A stretch of DNA of 64,000 nucleotides. Origin: Isoetes taiwanensis. Taxonomy: Eukaryota > Streptophyta > Lycopodiopsida > Isoetales > Isoetaceae. The translations under genes and the position numbers were made by a program. Each line of letters opens with the position of its first letter. Position 1 is the first letter of the stretch. Below the pieces are notes generated by a model. The model did no database searches and was not told the origin of the DNA. It saw only the letters and a list, made by a program, of their open reading frames with translations. Where the stretch lies: assembly GCA_021234155.1 (NCBI GenBank), contig JAJEKV010000001.1:807927-871926 (forward strand), read 5' to 3'. Positions 21,397 through 32,351 of the stretch are shown here, one piece after another.

Positions 21397-21672
21397 ATGT
21401 ATGGAGTGAGAGAGAGATCATTAGTGAAGAGCATGATCATGTGGGTGTTCTTGTTGTATCCTGTCAATTTCAATAAAGAAGTGCAGTTTGAGTATTTTTT
21501 GTGATGTTCTTGTAATGTAAGTGTGGATGTAAGTGTCCTTTTGATTATCTTAATTCTGGGTGAGAGGCAGAGTTAAGTGTCTTAGTTTGTGTGCTGATGA
21601 AGGCCTTCGGGCCAAGTCCAAGGTCTTGAATTCTGTCTTGAAAGGGAGATTTTCCCTTAACATTTTGGTTCC
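21397..21672 (+). mobile_element. 5' LTR fragment of a small LTR retrotransposon
   Basis: Bases 21397-21582 (ATGTATGGAGTGAGAGAGAG, TTTCAATAAAGAAGTGCAGT, GGGTGAGAGGCAGAGTTAAG) recur almost identically at 24530-24716. The copy is truncated on the left. It probably runs on to about 21663, where TTTTGGTTCCGTTGCCGG follows; that wording is typical of the first bases after the LTR in Ty3-type plant elements. Confidence 0.65.
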
Positions 21673-22252
21673 GTTGCCGGGACCTTGGACGTTTCAGCAT
21701 TGTTTCTTGATCCAAACAAAGTGCAGTTTGGACACAAATTTCAACAAAGTTTCAAATGAATTACAATCTCCATGTTCTATAGATCAATAACAATCTCCAG
21801 GTTTAGGACAATTCTCCAGAGTTCAAATCTCTATATTTATATAAACTCAAATGGTTTCCAGAACAAACATTATATATTGCATAAATCTAAAAATTTGTGA
21901 AGCACATTGCATAAGAAAGAGAGGAAAGGAATTACGCTCTTGCATATTTGTCCAAAATATTTGTTACAAAACAATTCTGGATTCCAAGAATGAATCGCAC
22001 AGAAGTGCCATATTGAACAAAGTTTCTTCTTCAACTATTGGTTGAACAAAGTTTCTTCTTCAACTGTTGTAGGGACCCAACATGCTGGAGTTCCTAAAAT
22101 TTATACGAAACAAAGCACAAGAAATTTATCAGAAAGAAAGCTACAGAGTGTAGCGGTAATACTGACCTTGTTTTATTTGAGACGTATAAGGGTAGCACAA
22201 TTGGGACTGGATTCCCGGTTTGGCAGCGACCAGCGTTGCCATGATTTCTTAC

Positions 22253-22426
22253 CTGTGCAGCCGGTGCTGAAGCATGAAGAACGGAAATAGGATTCCTTGA
22301 AATCGGCAGGGGCGACGTGGATGCCTGAGAATGCACCACCGGAAATAGCAGCGACCCAACTGTGATATTAGTAGGTGTCATTATTCTGAAAGCTCTACAA
22401 ACAAGAAAATATGGCACCATAGCCAA
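22253..22426 (-). other. Possible captured first exon, antisense to the retroelement
   Basis: On the minus strand an ATG at 22426 opens about 58 codons (MAMVPYFLVCRAFRIM, then VHSQASTSPLPISRNPISVL and HASAPAAQ). These end at CTGCACAG followed by GTAAGAAA, a good splice donor. The peptide is rich in A, S, R and P and poor in acidic residues, like an organelle transit peptide. No family was recognised. It lies inside the LTR element in reverse, where an intron would survive transposition. It may also be chance. Confidence 0.3.
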
Positions 22427-22884
22427 ACCCTCATTTCCTTCTTTTACCTCTTGTCTGCCATATCCAAAAAGCCGCCAGATCTATCCTCTGTTTGCCTCAG
22501 ACCTATATTTGCAGAGATTTCTGCCATGCCCTAACTGGCCATGTTCTAAACCCGGCCGCTGCCTGTTCGTGGAAAAGAAAAAAAAAAGAAATGAAAAAAC
22601 AAAAAGTTATGAAGAATGATCGAATGCAAAGGTTATAGAAAAATTAAAATCCTTTTAACTCATAACGCACATGGCATGTTGGATAAGTTATTGGTTCTTT
22701 AACCATAAATCTTGGGTTCGAGTCCTTCTAAGCACAATGCACGTTGTTACGAAGATGTTATTTATTTGCTTATATATTGAAGGATTGATTTGCATTGATT
22801 TTGAGATGTACGAGCTAGATTTTTCATCTTGCATTTCAAATTACTTCAAAACAAACATAATTTGAAAACAAACGTGGAAAAAAA

Positions 22885-23379
22885 ATGGCTTTAAAATATT
22901 CCTTCTATGATCATGATGATCCTCACAAGGTGAGAGCAAAAACTCATGTAAAGCAATTCGAGGCTCTAAGCATGTTAAATGGGCATGACGAAGACTCTAT
23001 AAGGGTGTTGATCTTCCCAACAACCTTGCAGGGTGTAGCCGCTAACCTGATGTACTCAAATATTGACTCTATGTCTACATGGAATGAAATGAAAAGTTAT
23101 TTTATTTCCATGTTCAAAGAAGAATTGTCATATAGAGAATGTAGAAAAATATTGGATACAATGAAAATTGAGGAAGGAGAACATCCTCGAGAGTTTGCTT
23201 TGAGAATTCAAGATATAGTTGCAGAAATGCAACCCAGACCGCATGAAGAAGATATAATTGAATGGTATATTAATGGATTTCCATTTGAAGTATGCCAAAG
23301 GTTACAAATAGAAAATCCTCCTACATTAGACCAAGCAAGTCAGAGAGCTGTTGTGGTTAAAAAGAGTTCTAGGTGCTAG
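22885..23379 (+). CDS. Retrotransposon gag domain protein
   Basis: The 164-residue frame starts at ATG 22885. It holds the plant retrotransposon gag core: KVRAKTHVKQFEALSMLNG, VLIFPTTLQGVAANLMYS, STWNEMKSYFISMF and EEGEHPREFALRIQDIV. It is related in layout to the gag at 41380-41690 of the large gypsy element (HMEEFEALAVLNGH). It makes the capsid part of the virus-like particle. It has no zinc knuckle and is not followed by protease or polymerase, so the element must rely on others. A stop separates it from the open frames at 23441 and 23695. Confidence 0.75.
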   Translation: MALKYSFYDHDDPHKVRAKTHVKQFEALSMLNGHDEDSIRVLIFPTTLQGVAANLMYSNIDSMSTWNEMKSYFISMFKEELSYRECRKILDTMKIEEGEHPREFALRIQDIVAEMQPRPHEEDIIEWYINGFPFEVCQRLQIENPPTLDQASQRAVVVKKSSRC

Positions 23380-23440
23380 GATGCATGAAGAACTAGAACT
23401 AGAGCTCTCGTGCATAGTAAGGCACAAGAGATGAACTAAA

Positions 23441-24234
23441 ATGGAGGCATATAGACTTGAGGAAAGTTGTGATAAGAAACATAGTACATGTGACTATGTA
23501 AATTCATGTGGAAGTGGCAAATCTATGAGCAATGAGGTTGATCCATACAAAATAGGAAATGTTGAAATGATTCTTGATGGTTTTATGAAACCCAGGGAGC
23601 TTCAAAATGGCAATATAAATGAAGTAGAATTCTTCAAAGTGGGCGAGGAGATATTTGATTGCTATGATATCAAATATATGTTTGATCGCCCATTGTGAAC
23701 GATAAAATTGAGGAAGAAAATGTCAATATCGATTCAAATAAGGTGAAAATTTGGATTGAGAAAGAAACTTGCACTCAAGCAATTGAAAGGCACGTTACAG
23801 ATGATGAAAATTTGGCAACACATAGTGCTACCTATGATATTGTGAAAATAGTTTCAATCCTTAAAGAATTCCAAAGAGAAAATCTTATGGGCAAATGGGG
23901 AAGCGTGCCCATCATCAATAGATTATTTTGTGAAAAAGTGGTCTGCAAAGTTAATGCCACTACAGGATCTCATATTGAAGAACTCCGAATCACAGAGAAT
24001 GCAAACAAGTATGACATGGGGAATGTTAAAGATATGATTTATCTTGAGCAATCCAAGTTCAAGGCAAATCCATTCATATGGACAAATTGTTATGAACAGG
24101 GCCATATAGACCAACAAGGAAACTTTATAGATGATTTCTTGACAAAGAAAAATATGCTTATTCATTATGGCACCTTGCTTCAACAAGAACCAAAACTCAA
24201 AGTAAAAAATCAAACATTCCATTGGGAAGAGTGA
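23441..24234 (+). pseudogene. Downstream gag-region frames, no polymerase
   Basis: Two adjoining frames (85 residues ending at 23698, and 179 residues at 23695-24234 overlapping by the stop) are rich in E, N and K. The second contains FIWTNCYEQGHIDQQGNFID, which has one Cys and a His but no full CCHC knuckle. No protease, reverse transcriptase or integrase motifs are present. The frame ends 38 bases before the 3' LTR, so all coding capacity of this element is gag-like. The AAAAGTTTGGGGGAAAT just before the LTR is the likely polypurine tract. Confidence 0.5.
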
Positions 24235-24272
24235 TGAGAACCCAGGTTCTCATCAAAAGTTTGGGGGAAATA

Positions 24273-24716
24273 TGTTAGGGGTTTTCCACCCTTTGAATGC
24301 ATTAGCACTATGGCTATTAAATTTGAAGACACTATCATTATTGGCATGGGTCCACATCATCAAATATTATTCATATTCCTATTGGTCCATGTCAGTGATC
24401 CTCCCACATCATTGCCATGTCATTGATCCATGGGAAAAGGCACAAAGAAGAAACACAAAAACTACCCTTGGTCCATGTCATGTGCCACATCACTGCCATG
24501 TCATTGCCACCTAGGCCATTCTTGTTTATAATGTATGGAGTGAGAGAGAGATCATTAGTGAAGAGCATGATCATGTGGGTGTTCTTGTTGTATCTTGTCA
24601 ATTTCAATAAAGAAGTGCAGTTTGAGTATCTTTTGTGATGTTCTTGTAATGTAAGTATGGATGTAAGTGTGCTTTTGATTATCTTAATTCTGGGTGAGAG
24701 GCAGAGTTAAGTGTCT
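24273..24716 (+). mobile_element. 3' LTR of the small LTR retrotransposon
   Basis: It begins TGTTAGGGGTTTTCC directly after the polypurine tract and shares 24530-24716 with the 5' LTR. Similarity ends at AAGTGTCT (24716), whereas the 5' copy runs on, so the right end is deleted. The block CCATGTCA...CCACATCA...TGCCATGTCATTG is repeated twice within it (about 24385-24425 and 24473-24510). Confidence 0.7.
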
Positions 24717-24779
24717 ATCTTGCACGCAACCCCCCTTACAAAGAGAGTCCCTGTCTGGAATTCCAAGCTAGGGTAGAGT

Positions 24780-26153
24780 AAAGACTAGTGCGCCTTCCAC
24801 CTTGCATAGGTTACTTTGTTCCTAGACAATCCCTTCAAGCAGCTTTTAGGCGATGTTCCAAACATTGCCAAGTATCTCACAAACAAGGCCCAGCGCACGC
24901 CCGAGCCAATGGTCCTAATTGTCAATAGGACCAAATATTTCTCTTTTAACACTGCCCTAGCAATTTTTCTTACCCATCGTGCCGAGAACACCATGGGAGA
25001 ACCTCCATTCCCCCCAAGGACGTGGACCCATTAGCCGTAGAAAGTAAAGAATAAATGCCTCCTTACGCAAGCATTTAACAGAGCAGAGGAAGGAAAAGAA
25101 GAAGAGGACTCAGAAGAAGAGGAGTCAGAAGAGGAGGAGGAAGACTACGTCGAGCTCGACCCAGCGGAAGAGCGGCGACAAGTAGAACAAGAGTGGCAAG
25201 ACTTCAAAAGAAGCCGGCAAACTCTTAGAATCACGCCGCCCCTTGGGCTAGGCATCATTGTCGAGGGCGAAGAGTTTTTGCTCCTAAGCCGACATCCAAA
25301 ACCTCCCGAAGTGCAGGGAAAGGGAGTATCGACCTGAAGAGTTGCTGCACCAACTCCGAAGAACGGACCTGGACGACTTCATCGTCCGAGGAGCATCCGA
25401 CTTCCCACCCAAGTAAGGGAGGCCGACATCGACACGGAGAGTCGACCGACATCCAAGCCTACAAAGAACATCGCAGATTATGGAGGCGCACCAGGCCGCA
25501 AAACAAACTACCGACGGAGGAAGGGTTCCTTGCTCTACAGAACAGATGGGGATCCGCCATGCGACATCGAACATCTTAACGCGAAGCTCTTTCGGCAACG
25601 CCTCCCGGAGAGAAGAGGCGAAGTTCGACCTCGTGAGAGCTCAGCAGAGAATACCGAGACTGGCTGGGAGCCTACCACAGTGGAGGTTGATGACTTTGCG
25701 GGTAGACACAGAGCTGGAAGCCGAGCGCGGAGATTCGGCCACGCAATCGGCATTGTGTCGTTCGCGGTATTACCTTCCCCTGCCGATGGATGGAAGAATA
25801 GCGTAATTCATCGCATAAATTCACCCCCCGTGGGCGAGGAAGGTGTATCGATGCTAATTGCACTCTCAGGATTTGGCCGGCATGCTCGGCTACCTCTCAA
25901 CACCGAGTATGCCATCCTGGTGAAGAGAGCGGTAGCTCTCGATGTTTTTGACTTCGCCATACCTTACAAAGCGCAGGGGAAGATTGGCGATCCGGCAGCT
26001 TATACCTCCGAGCGCAGAGTGGAAGACTTGGCGAGAGCTTTGCAGGGTGGATCTTCAGTCAACGTCCTTAGGAACTTGGGACATTCAGTGGGAACAGCCC
26101 AAGTGAAGAAGTTCCTAAAGGACAATCCATCCTACCGGCGACATCAAGAATAG
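24780..26153 (+). pseudogene. Unidentified N-terminal ORF region of decayed gypsy element
   Basis: A broken open frame runs through this stretch. It carries an acidic block (EEEDSEEEESEEEEEDYVEL, about 25093-25155), a WQDFKRS motif, and then a 128-residue C-terminal part (GWKNSVIHRINSPP, IALSGFGRHARLPLNTEYA, ALDVFDFAIPY, LRNLGHSVGTAQVKKFL) ending at a stop at 26153. I do not recognise the domain. It lies upstream of the gag-like frame, in the same orientation as the gypsy polymerase, so it may be an additional leading ORF of that element, or an older insertion. The GC content is higher than in neighbouring DNA. Confidence 0.4.
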
Positions 26154-26326
26154 TTAGCAATCTTGATCCCGGAAGTTTTTAATTTTGTATTAGCATATTA
26201 TAAAATATGAATATAACTTCTTTTTGCACTTTGTATGTTTCGTTGTAATTTTGCCCCACAATTATACCAACATCACATATAATGCAAAGAGAACAAATAA
26301 AACTAACCGTACAGCCATAACCAACT

Positions 26327-27640
26327 GTGTGTGCAGATAGAGAACAACGAACGGTCGAACAAAACAGGAGACCAAACATGGACGAGGAGACTCCTGACAG
26401 GCAACCCATTTCCAGGAACCTCTTCGAAGGATATGGTCCCATGACCCCAGAAGAGGAGATGTCGCAGATGCGAACGGAGCTGGACCAGATAAAGGCCCTA
26501 CTAGCAGCCCAAGCATCATCCGGATCACAGACGACACCCCGAAAATCGGGGAAGGACAAAAGGAGGAGTAAGAGAAGGAGGTCCCCCAGCACAGAGACTT
26601 CCGACTCAAGCTCGACCTCGGGTTCTGAGTCCGAGAAGGAGGTGGAACCATTGCCGGACCGCAGAGACGGCCGGCATAAAGACACTAACGCCCTAGACTA
26701 CCAGAAGAAAGTCGTCTCGATCGGGCAATGTGGAAAGCCCGAAATTAGAAATAGTTCTTTGACGAGAACAGATCCGCCTTGAGGCGCAGGCATGGCATCA
26801 CCTAAAATGAGCTTAGTATGGCAATGCCTACGCATGAAAGATATGACAAAGGCGGTGGTGGCAAAGCTAACCCGAAGGGGCCACACGATATGGTGGAAGG
26901 GCTATGCCAAAGCCCATAGGTTGAGCAGGATGCATGCCGATTTAAGAAGTTCTCAAAAGCTTTAAGAACCACTATGTTCCCCGAACACAAGTCAAATATG
27001 ATGCTAGCTCTACTGATTAAAATAGGGTACAAGACGGTCGCGTATACAATCAAGAGTTTATGAGACTAAGGCTATATGTACCAAAGCCGAGCGAGAAACA
27101 CGCAGGGGAAAGCTAGCATAGAAGGGTCGAACGAAGAACTCAGAAACTCAGACGGCAATAGACCCCAAAACAATGTCCGGCGAGGAGTCCACCGCGAATT
27201 AGTCCGCAAGGATTGGGGCCGCAGAACAAGACAGAGGCAGCCTTACTATCGATAGAGGGAAAGCAACAGGAGCTACAAACCCCTAGAGCAGCCAGCTTAA
27301 GTCCAAGAAAGTCCCCATACAATAACAACACGTGGGAAACAACATGAAAGAAAGCAGTGTCCTTCAAGGACAAACAGAAGGTTCCAATTACTCAAAAAGC
27401 AAAGACGGTCCTTCCTGGCTGCGCGCGCTGCCCAAGGAGAAAAGCGCAGAGTGCATGGAAGCAGCTACTTGCTTTAGATGCTTCCAGCCGGGCCAACGTT
27501 GAACGTTGCGCCCATTTGTTATGAGCTCGGCCATTAGCAGAGTTGGGCGGATGGGACACTCCATCGACGAGGACGGGCGAGGAGGCACGCTGATTACATG
27601 GGGTGGTGAGTGCCACATCTTCGCTATAGATACGTAATGT
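26327..27640 (+). pseudogene. Decayed gypsy gag
   Basis: From about 26379 (MDEETPDRQPISRNLFEGYG) the frame continues with a heptad-like EEEMSQMRTELDQIKALLAA and an S/R/K-rich linker. Farther on, broken pieces such as FKKFSKALRTTMFPEHKSNM resemble a gag core. A degenerate zinc knuckle ATCFRCFQPGQR is near 27470-27505; its His and third Cys are lost. Many stops interrupt it. It sits between the unidentified leading ORF and the protease/polymerase remnants. Confidence 0.5.
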
Positions 27641-27643
27641 GCA

Positions 27644-28930
27644 GTGAGACCCAAAGATAAGGTAATCACCACAAGAGGGGAAGGCAAAGGCCAAGTCCTT
27701 CATAGTCTTGATAGACTCGAAGTAGCCATAACTCGCATCCCCAAGATGGTTGAAATCTTGAAATTGAAACCCCTAAAGTCCAAACCAAGGCCCGTAATCT
27801 TGGCAAGCGGGCAAAGAAGACATACTGGGAAGAGAATCAACTTCGGCATTGACTTGCCGTGGATTAATATCCGTGGCATTGGCAAATACGACTTGGTCGC
27901 TGGAATGGAGTACCTTGGACCAACAGGGCCATCATTGATTGTGGAAAGCGGAAGGTGACCTTCCCACCGACGGCAAAGCCATTGAAATCATTGTGTAAAG
28001 AAATTACCCCCATCATGCAATGTATGACCGTTAAGAAGCTACTCAAATCTATAAAGAGCGTGAAAATAGCATACATCTTCAAACTCGAGATTGAGGAACC
28101 GAAGCCGGAAGAAAGCAAAGAAGACAGGTGGCTCAAAGAAGTTGCCCAAGCCAATCGCCAACTTGATTATGGAGTTCCACGATCTCTTTCCAGATGAGAT
28201 CACTTAAGCTTCCTCCTTACAGGGAGTAGAGTGTGAGATAGCACTCAACCAGGGACCGCCCGACAAGCAAGGCCCCATATAGAATGACCACACATGAACT
28301 CACCGGGAGCTTAAGAAGCAGCTTTTACAAGAATTGCTCGATCTAGGCTTCATCAGCCCAAAGGGGTCTCACCATTTGGGGCACCCATCCTCTTTGTCAA
28401 GAAGGATGGAAGCTTGAGGATGTGCATAGATTACGCATAATTGAACAAGCACACCATCAAGAACAAGCACGCGACTCCTGTGTCGATTTAATTTGATGGA
28501 TCAGCTCCAAGGGCAAAGGTCTTCCAAGATCGACCTAAGGTCGTTATCACCGATCGTAATAAAAGAAGATAACATCCACAAAACGGCTTTTAGGACCAGA
28601 TATGGGCATTACGATTCACCGTGAATGCCATTTGAGCTATCCAACGCCTACGCTCATGAGACTCATGAACTACATCTTTAGAGAATACTTGACACCTTTG
28701 TGATAGTATTCTTCTTCCACATTCCCGTGTATAGTAAATCCATTGAGAAGCATGCTCAAGATGTCGAAAGGTGCTCGAGAAGCTAAGGAGACATCAGTTG
28801 TATGCCAAATTGTCGGGCGTCACTTCACAACAGAGAAGGTGGAATACCTCGGTCATGTGATTTCAGCGAAGGAATCTCGGCTGCACCCGCCAAGATTGAA
28901 GCAAGAATCCAATGGCCGCACCAAAGAACG
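27644..28930 (+). pseudogene. Decayed gypsy protease-to-reverse transcriptase region
   Basis: Frames give the protease-to-RT lead (YDLVAGMEYLGPTGPSL, about 27887-27937), then SPKGVSPFGAPILFVKKDGS and LRMCIDYA*LNKHTIKNK (about 28340-28460). Next come KTAFRTRY-like remnants, and at about 28700-28745 FVIVFFFHIPVYSKS, where the two catalytic aspartates of the usual FLDDILVYS have been lost. EKVEYLGHVIS follows at 28836. The order is that of a Ty3/gypsy reverse transcriptase. Many stops and missing bases make it inactive. Confidence 0.75.
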
Positions 28931-28969
28931 CCCATGAGGTGAAGTTTCCTTGGCCTAGCAGTAGGTATT

Positions 28970-29400
28970 ACAGAAGTTCGTGAAGAACTTCGCAAAGATA
29001 GCAGCCCCAATCGACGTAACTTTGACAAAGGCGGAGAAAGTAAAAAATGGGATTAACTATTGGCTCAAGAAAGCCCAAGCAGGATTTGAGTTGTTGAAGG
29101 AAGCTTTGATAACCGCCCGCCTTGACCCCCGCCAGACCGAAAAGGACAAATTAGTGGGCTTAACGGACGCAAAGCAAGATAGCCACATGTGCAAAGTTGA
29201 TGCAAGAAGAACGGTAATAGCGCATTTAATTCAAGGAAAAGAACGACGCCAAAACACGCTATTCTACGCGATGATCAAGAGTCTAGCAGCTTGTCGTGGC
29301 ATTAAGAACTGGAGGCATTACTCTTAGGGGAGGAAGTTCCAGCTTGACACCGGACACCGTGAGCCTCCAAAGACGATTCACACAACCACATCTCAAACTG
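28970..29400 (+). pseudogene. Decayed gypsy RT connection and RNase H
   Basis: The frame at 28980-29327 begins KNFAKIAAPIDVTLTKAEKV, continues WLKKAQAGFELLKEALITA and carries RNase H remnants (LVGLTDAKQDSHM, LIQGKERRQNT, YAMIKSLAACRGIKNWRHY). This is the RT thumb and connection followed by RNase H of a gypsy element. The first catalytic Asp region is altered (DAKQDSHM against the usual DAS-type motif) and the frame ends early. Confidence 0.7.
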
Positions 29401-29719
29401 AGGAAGAGAAGGTGGATGGAGTTTCTCGAGGAGTACTTAATTTAGATAGTCTACAAGCCCCGAAGCTTAACGGTAGCAGATGCGCTTTCAAGGCATCCAT
29501 CGACAAACCAGGGTGCATCCGCAATGCAATCTCGACGCCTTCAGCCATTTCGAAAAAGATAGAAGAAACCTTGCCAACAGTGATGTCGACTTCAAAGGAA
29601 GTATGGGCAAGCTCGTGGAAGGAAGCTTAGAACGACAAGGAGAGAGAAACCTTCAAAAATTTTAAGAAGGAAGGTAACCTACTATACCATAAGAACAAGT
29701 TGCAGCGTACGGAATCATC

Positions 29720-30440
29720 CGGAATAAGAAAGTTGATCCTCCACGACACCCACAATAACAGCCCAATAGCTGGCCACGCAGATTCATGAAGACATACTTC
29801 AAAGTGCGTGAAGCGTACCTACTATTGGCCGGGAATGAAGAAGCAAGTATAGCTCGCTACATCAAGGAGTGTGAGCTATGCCAAAACAAAGGCGTAACAA
29901 CCGGAATACTGTGAGCATTGGAACCATTAGCGCTAAACGCTAAGTGGGGAAGTCACAACATGGACTTCATAACAGACCGCCAAGGACGCAGAAGAGGTAA
30001 AGATGCCTGATGGTTGTGGTCGATAAGTTGTCAAAGATGGCCCATTTTGTGCCTTGCGTGACCACCGGACACAGCTATGGACACGCAAAGCTCTTCACCA
30101 AAGAGATTTTCAGACTTCATGGCATGCCAAGGGAAATTATCTACCTACCGGTGACACGGTTCATAAAGCCTTCCCCGGGTAGATCTCTTCACAACGATTG
30201 GAACGGCTATCCATGAGCACGGCCTATCACCCACAGACGGATGGGCAAACAGAGCGTATCAATAGAATATTGGAAGATATGTCCAAACTATGTCCTGAAC
30301 AAGCAAGGGTGTGGGAGGAATTTATTCACTTGGTGGAGTTTGCATACAATAGCATCAAGGTGAATCATCCCAAATGTCGCCGCTCATGATCAACTACGCT
30401 ACCAATGCCTAACTCCGCATTAATTTGGCACAATCACGTT
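29720..30440 (+). pseudogene. Decayed gypsy integrase
   Basis: Pieces in the three frames include a zinc-binding lead with YYWPGMKKQV (about 29820-29855), the catalytic core start VVVDKLSKMAHFVPC (30012-30056), LFTKEIFRLHGMPREI, and STAYHPQTDGQTERINRILE (30213-30272), which holds the last catalytic glutamate region. The order is correct and the reading frame is broken at several points. It inserted retrotransposon DNA into the genome when intact. Confidence 0.75.
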
Positions 30441-30639
30441 GTCAAAAAGTGGAAGTCTCCCAACAAATGTTGAGCGACATGCAGCAGCTCAGAGAAGAAG
30501 TGGGGGATATCTTCTAGCAAAAGAAGGAGTCGCCAAAAAGAGCATCACGACAAGCATCGACGGTAGGAGAGTTCAAGTTGGCTATGACAATGTGTGGCTC
30601 AAGACCAAATCAAGCAGGCGAAGTTCAAGATCGGAATTG

Positions 30640-31085
30640 CAAGAAGCTAGCTCCAAGGTGGGCTGGACCCTTCAAAATAATCAAGAGAGTGGGTAACCAA
30701 TCCTACGTGTTAGACTTGCCAAAGACACTTTAAAGATCCACAAAGTCTTCCACGGAGCTCAGAAGAAGCATACCCCAATCCGTAAGAAGTTTTGGACACT
30801 CCAACGATGTTGGAAATGATGAAGAGCAAATTGGAAATAGTTCCTAACTAATTTTTGATAAAGCATTCAAGAAAAACAAGGAGATCGGAGTTTCTCCAAT
30901 ACTTGGTCAAGTGGAAACACTTGCCGTTGGAAGACGAAACATGGGTACTTAAAAGAGATCTGGAAAACAAAGCATCTACAATTTATGGAGCAATGGGATG
31001 GCAAGGTCATCTTCAAGAAATTGGCCTGCATGTCGATTCGTGTAGATTAATAGCTTGTTTAGTATATCCACGATGCAACCTATGA
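30640..31085 (+). pseudogene. Integrase C-terminus with chromodomain
   Basis: After the GPF-like lead (KVGWTLQNNQESG), the frame at 30855-31085 reads KTRRSEFLQYLVKWKHLPLE and DETWVLKRDLENK. This matches the chromodomain that follows the integrase in Ty3/gypsy chromoviruses, with the aromatic YLVKW and the ETWV motif. Such domains steer integration to particular chromatin. This identifies the element at about 24780-31090 as a chromovirus. No LTR could be defined on either side. Confidence 0.75.
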
Positions 31086-31089
31086 GGTA

Positions 31090-32147
31090 AGGGTTGCATG
31101 CGTTGTTACCAATGATGAGATTACTACGGTGATCTCTAGAACGTGGTGTAATGTCAATGTAGGCATGACCGCAGTCTTTGCTTGGAAAGTCTACTGGGTC
31201 CACCAAGTAGACAACCCCCAGAAGGAGAAAAGAGGTCATTGAGGAATGCATTGATAGGAAAAGCACCTCTAGTCCCATATATGCTTTGATAGGGAGGAAT
31301 CTGGCCTTCACGCCCACATATGGGAAGGACCTATCCTCCACGCTGGGCAACTAAAGGTGTAGGCATGAGTGGCATATAGACATATAGGTGTTGTCTCCAC
31401 GGGCCATAATGGAGGATTCACCCTCTTCCTTGGGGAGATTAGCCATGCATCCATGTAGATAGGGTGGGGTGGTCACCATATAACCAAAACTTTATAAATA
31501 ATTAAATATGGTACTAACGTGAGTGTGACCCGCAGCCAATAGAGCCCCGGAGGGCTAGGAGGTCGGATTGATTTAAGATTTGCAACACAATTTTGTCTAA
31601 AGTGTTGCAAGGAATAAAGAGTACCCTCAAGAATAATAGTATATATAATAATTACTAGAAAAGTTTCAAATGGTCTTTGAAACTTTTCATTAGGCACGAG
31701 TTTAACAAACTAATATAGATGGTGGATTTATGTTGAATGAGTGAGTTAGTGATGGAATCATGAGAAAATTTGTGCGTGTGTTATCTATGTTGGTGCCATA
31801 TGACATGGCAAATATATTGCATTGCATTGTTTAAACTACTATCATGTCAAAATTTTGGTTATTACTTATTGTTCTTATGTTTGTTCGACAGATAAAATTA
31901 TATGTGTACCATATTACATTGCAAATATCTTCGCATTACATTGTGTAAGCCACCATGATGTCAATTTTCTAGATTATTACTTGCAATTCTTATGCTCAAC
32001 TTTAAAGATGCTTTAATAACTTTTGCAGAGTTAGTTTCCTTGAAGGTTTCCTTGACTAATATATATTGCTTATTTTCAATCGATCGATCCGAAGCCCCTG
32101 ATCGCTTATTCGGGAGGGACGAGCCATTATATAATATTCCTTCGACC
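31090..32147. other. Stretch without recognisable gene
   Basis: Bases 31100-31560 are GC-richer and may be the remains of the chromovirus 3' end or LTR; no matching second copy was found to prove it. Bases 31560-32147 are AT-rich, with no domain in any open frame. Confidence 0.4.
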
Positions 32148-32179
32148 TTAAGTATCGTTACGGCGGTTTTGTGTCTCTT

Positions 32180-32345
32180 TAGTAGTCCCTTCCCTGCAAT
32201 ACATGCTTATAAGGGAATTAACAATTACAAGGTCCATTTGAAGTTCATGATCAATAATATGGGCATGGATGCGTTTTCCTTCGGCCCCAAATTCATGTCC
32301 ATCAAACGCTTGGTTGTTTATTATAGACGGTGTGAAAGAGCAAGA
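32180..32345 (-). pseudogene. Pentatricopeptide repeat (PPR) gene fragment
   Basis: The minus-strand frame contains EGKRIHAHIIDHELQMDLVI followed by VNSLISMYCREG. GK.IHAH.....L..D..V.NSLI.MY is the signature of the L/S repeats in PLS-class plant PPR proteins, which bind RNA in mitochondria or plastids. Only about one and a half repeats remain and the frame is lost on both sides, so this is a gene relic. Confidence 0.55.
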
Positions 32346-32351
32346 ATCCAA

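Noticed and set aside
22668-22740. Possible tRNA gene: A-box-like TGGCATGTTGG, a Lys-like loop GGTTCTTTAACC and B-box GGTTCGAGTCC
   Set aside because: The acceptor stem does not pair and the T stem has mismatches. At most it is a decayed tRNA or tRNA-derived SINE fragment.
25530-26153. Idea that this frame is an endogenous pararetrovirus ORF
   Set aside because: No movement protein, coat or aspartic protease motif is seen, and the neighbouring integrase and chromodomain point to a Ty3/gypsy chromovirus.
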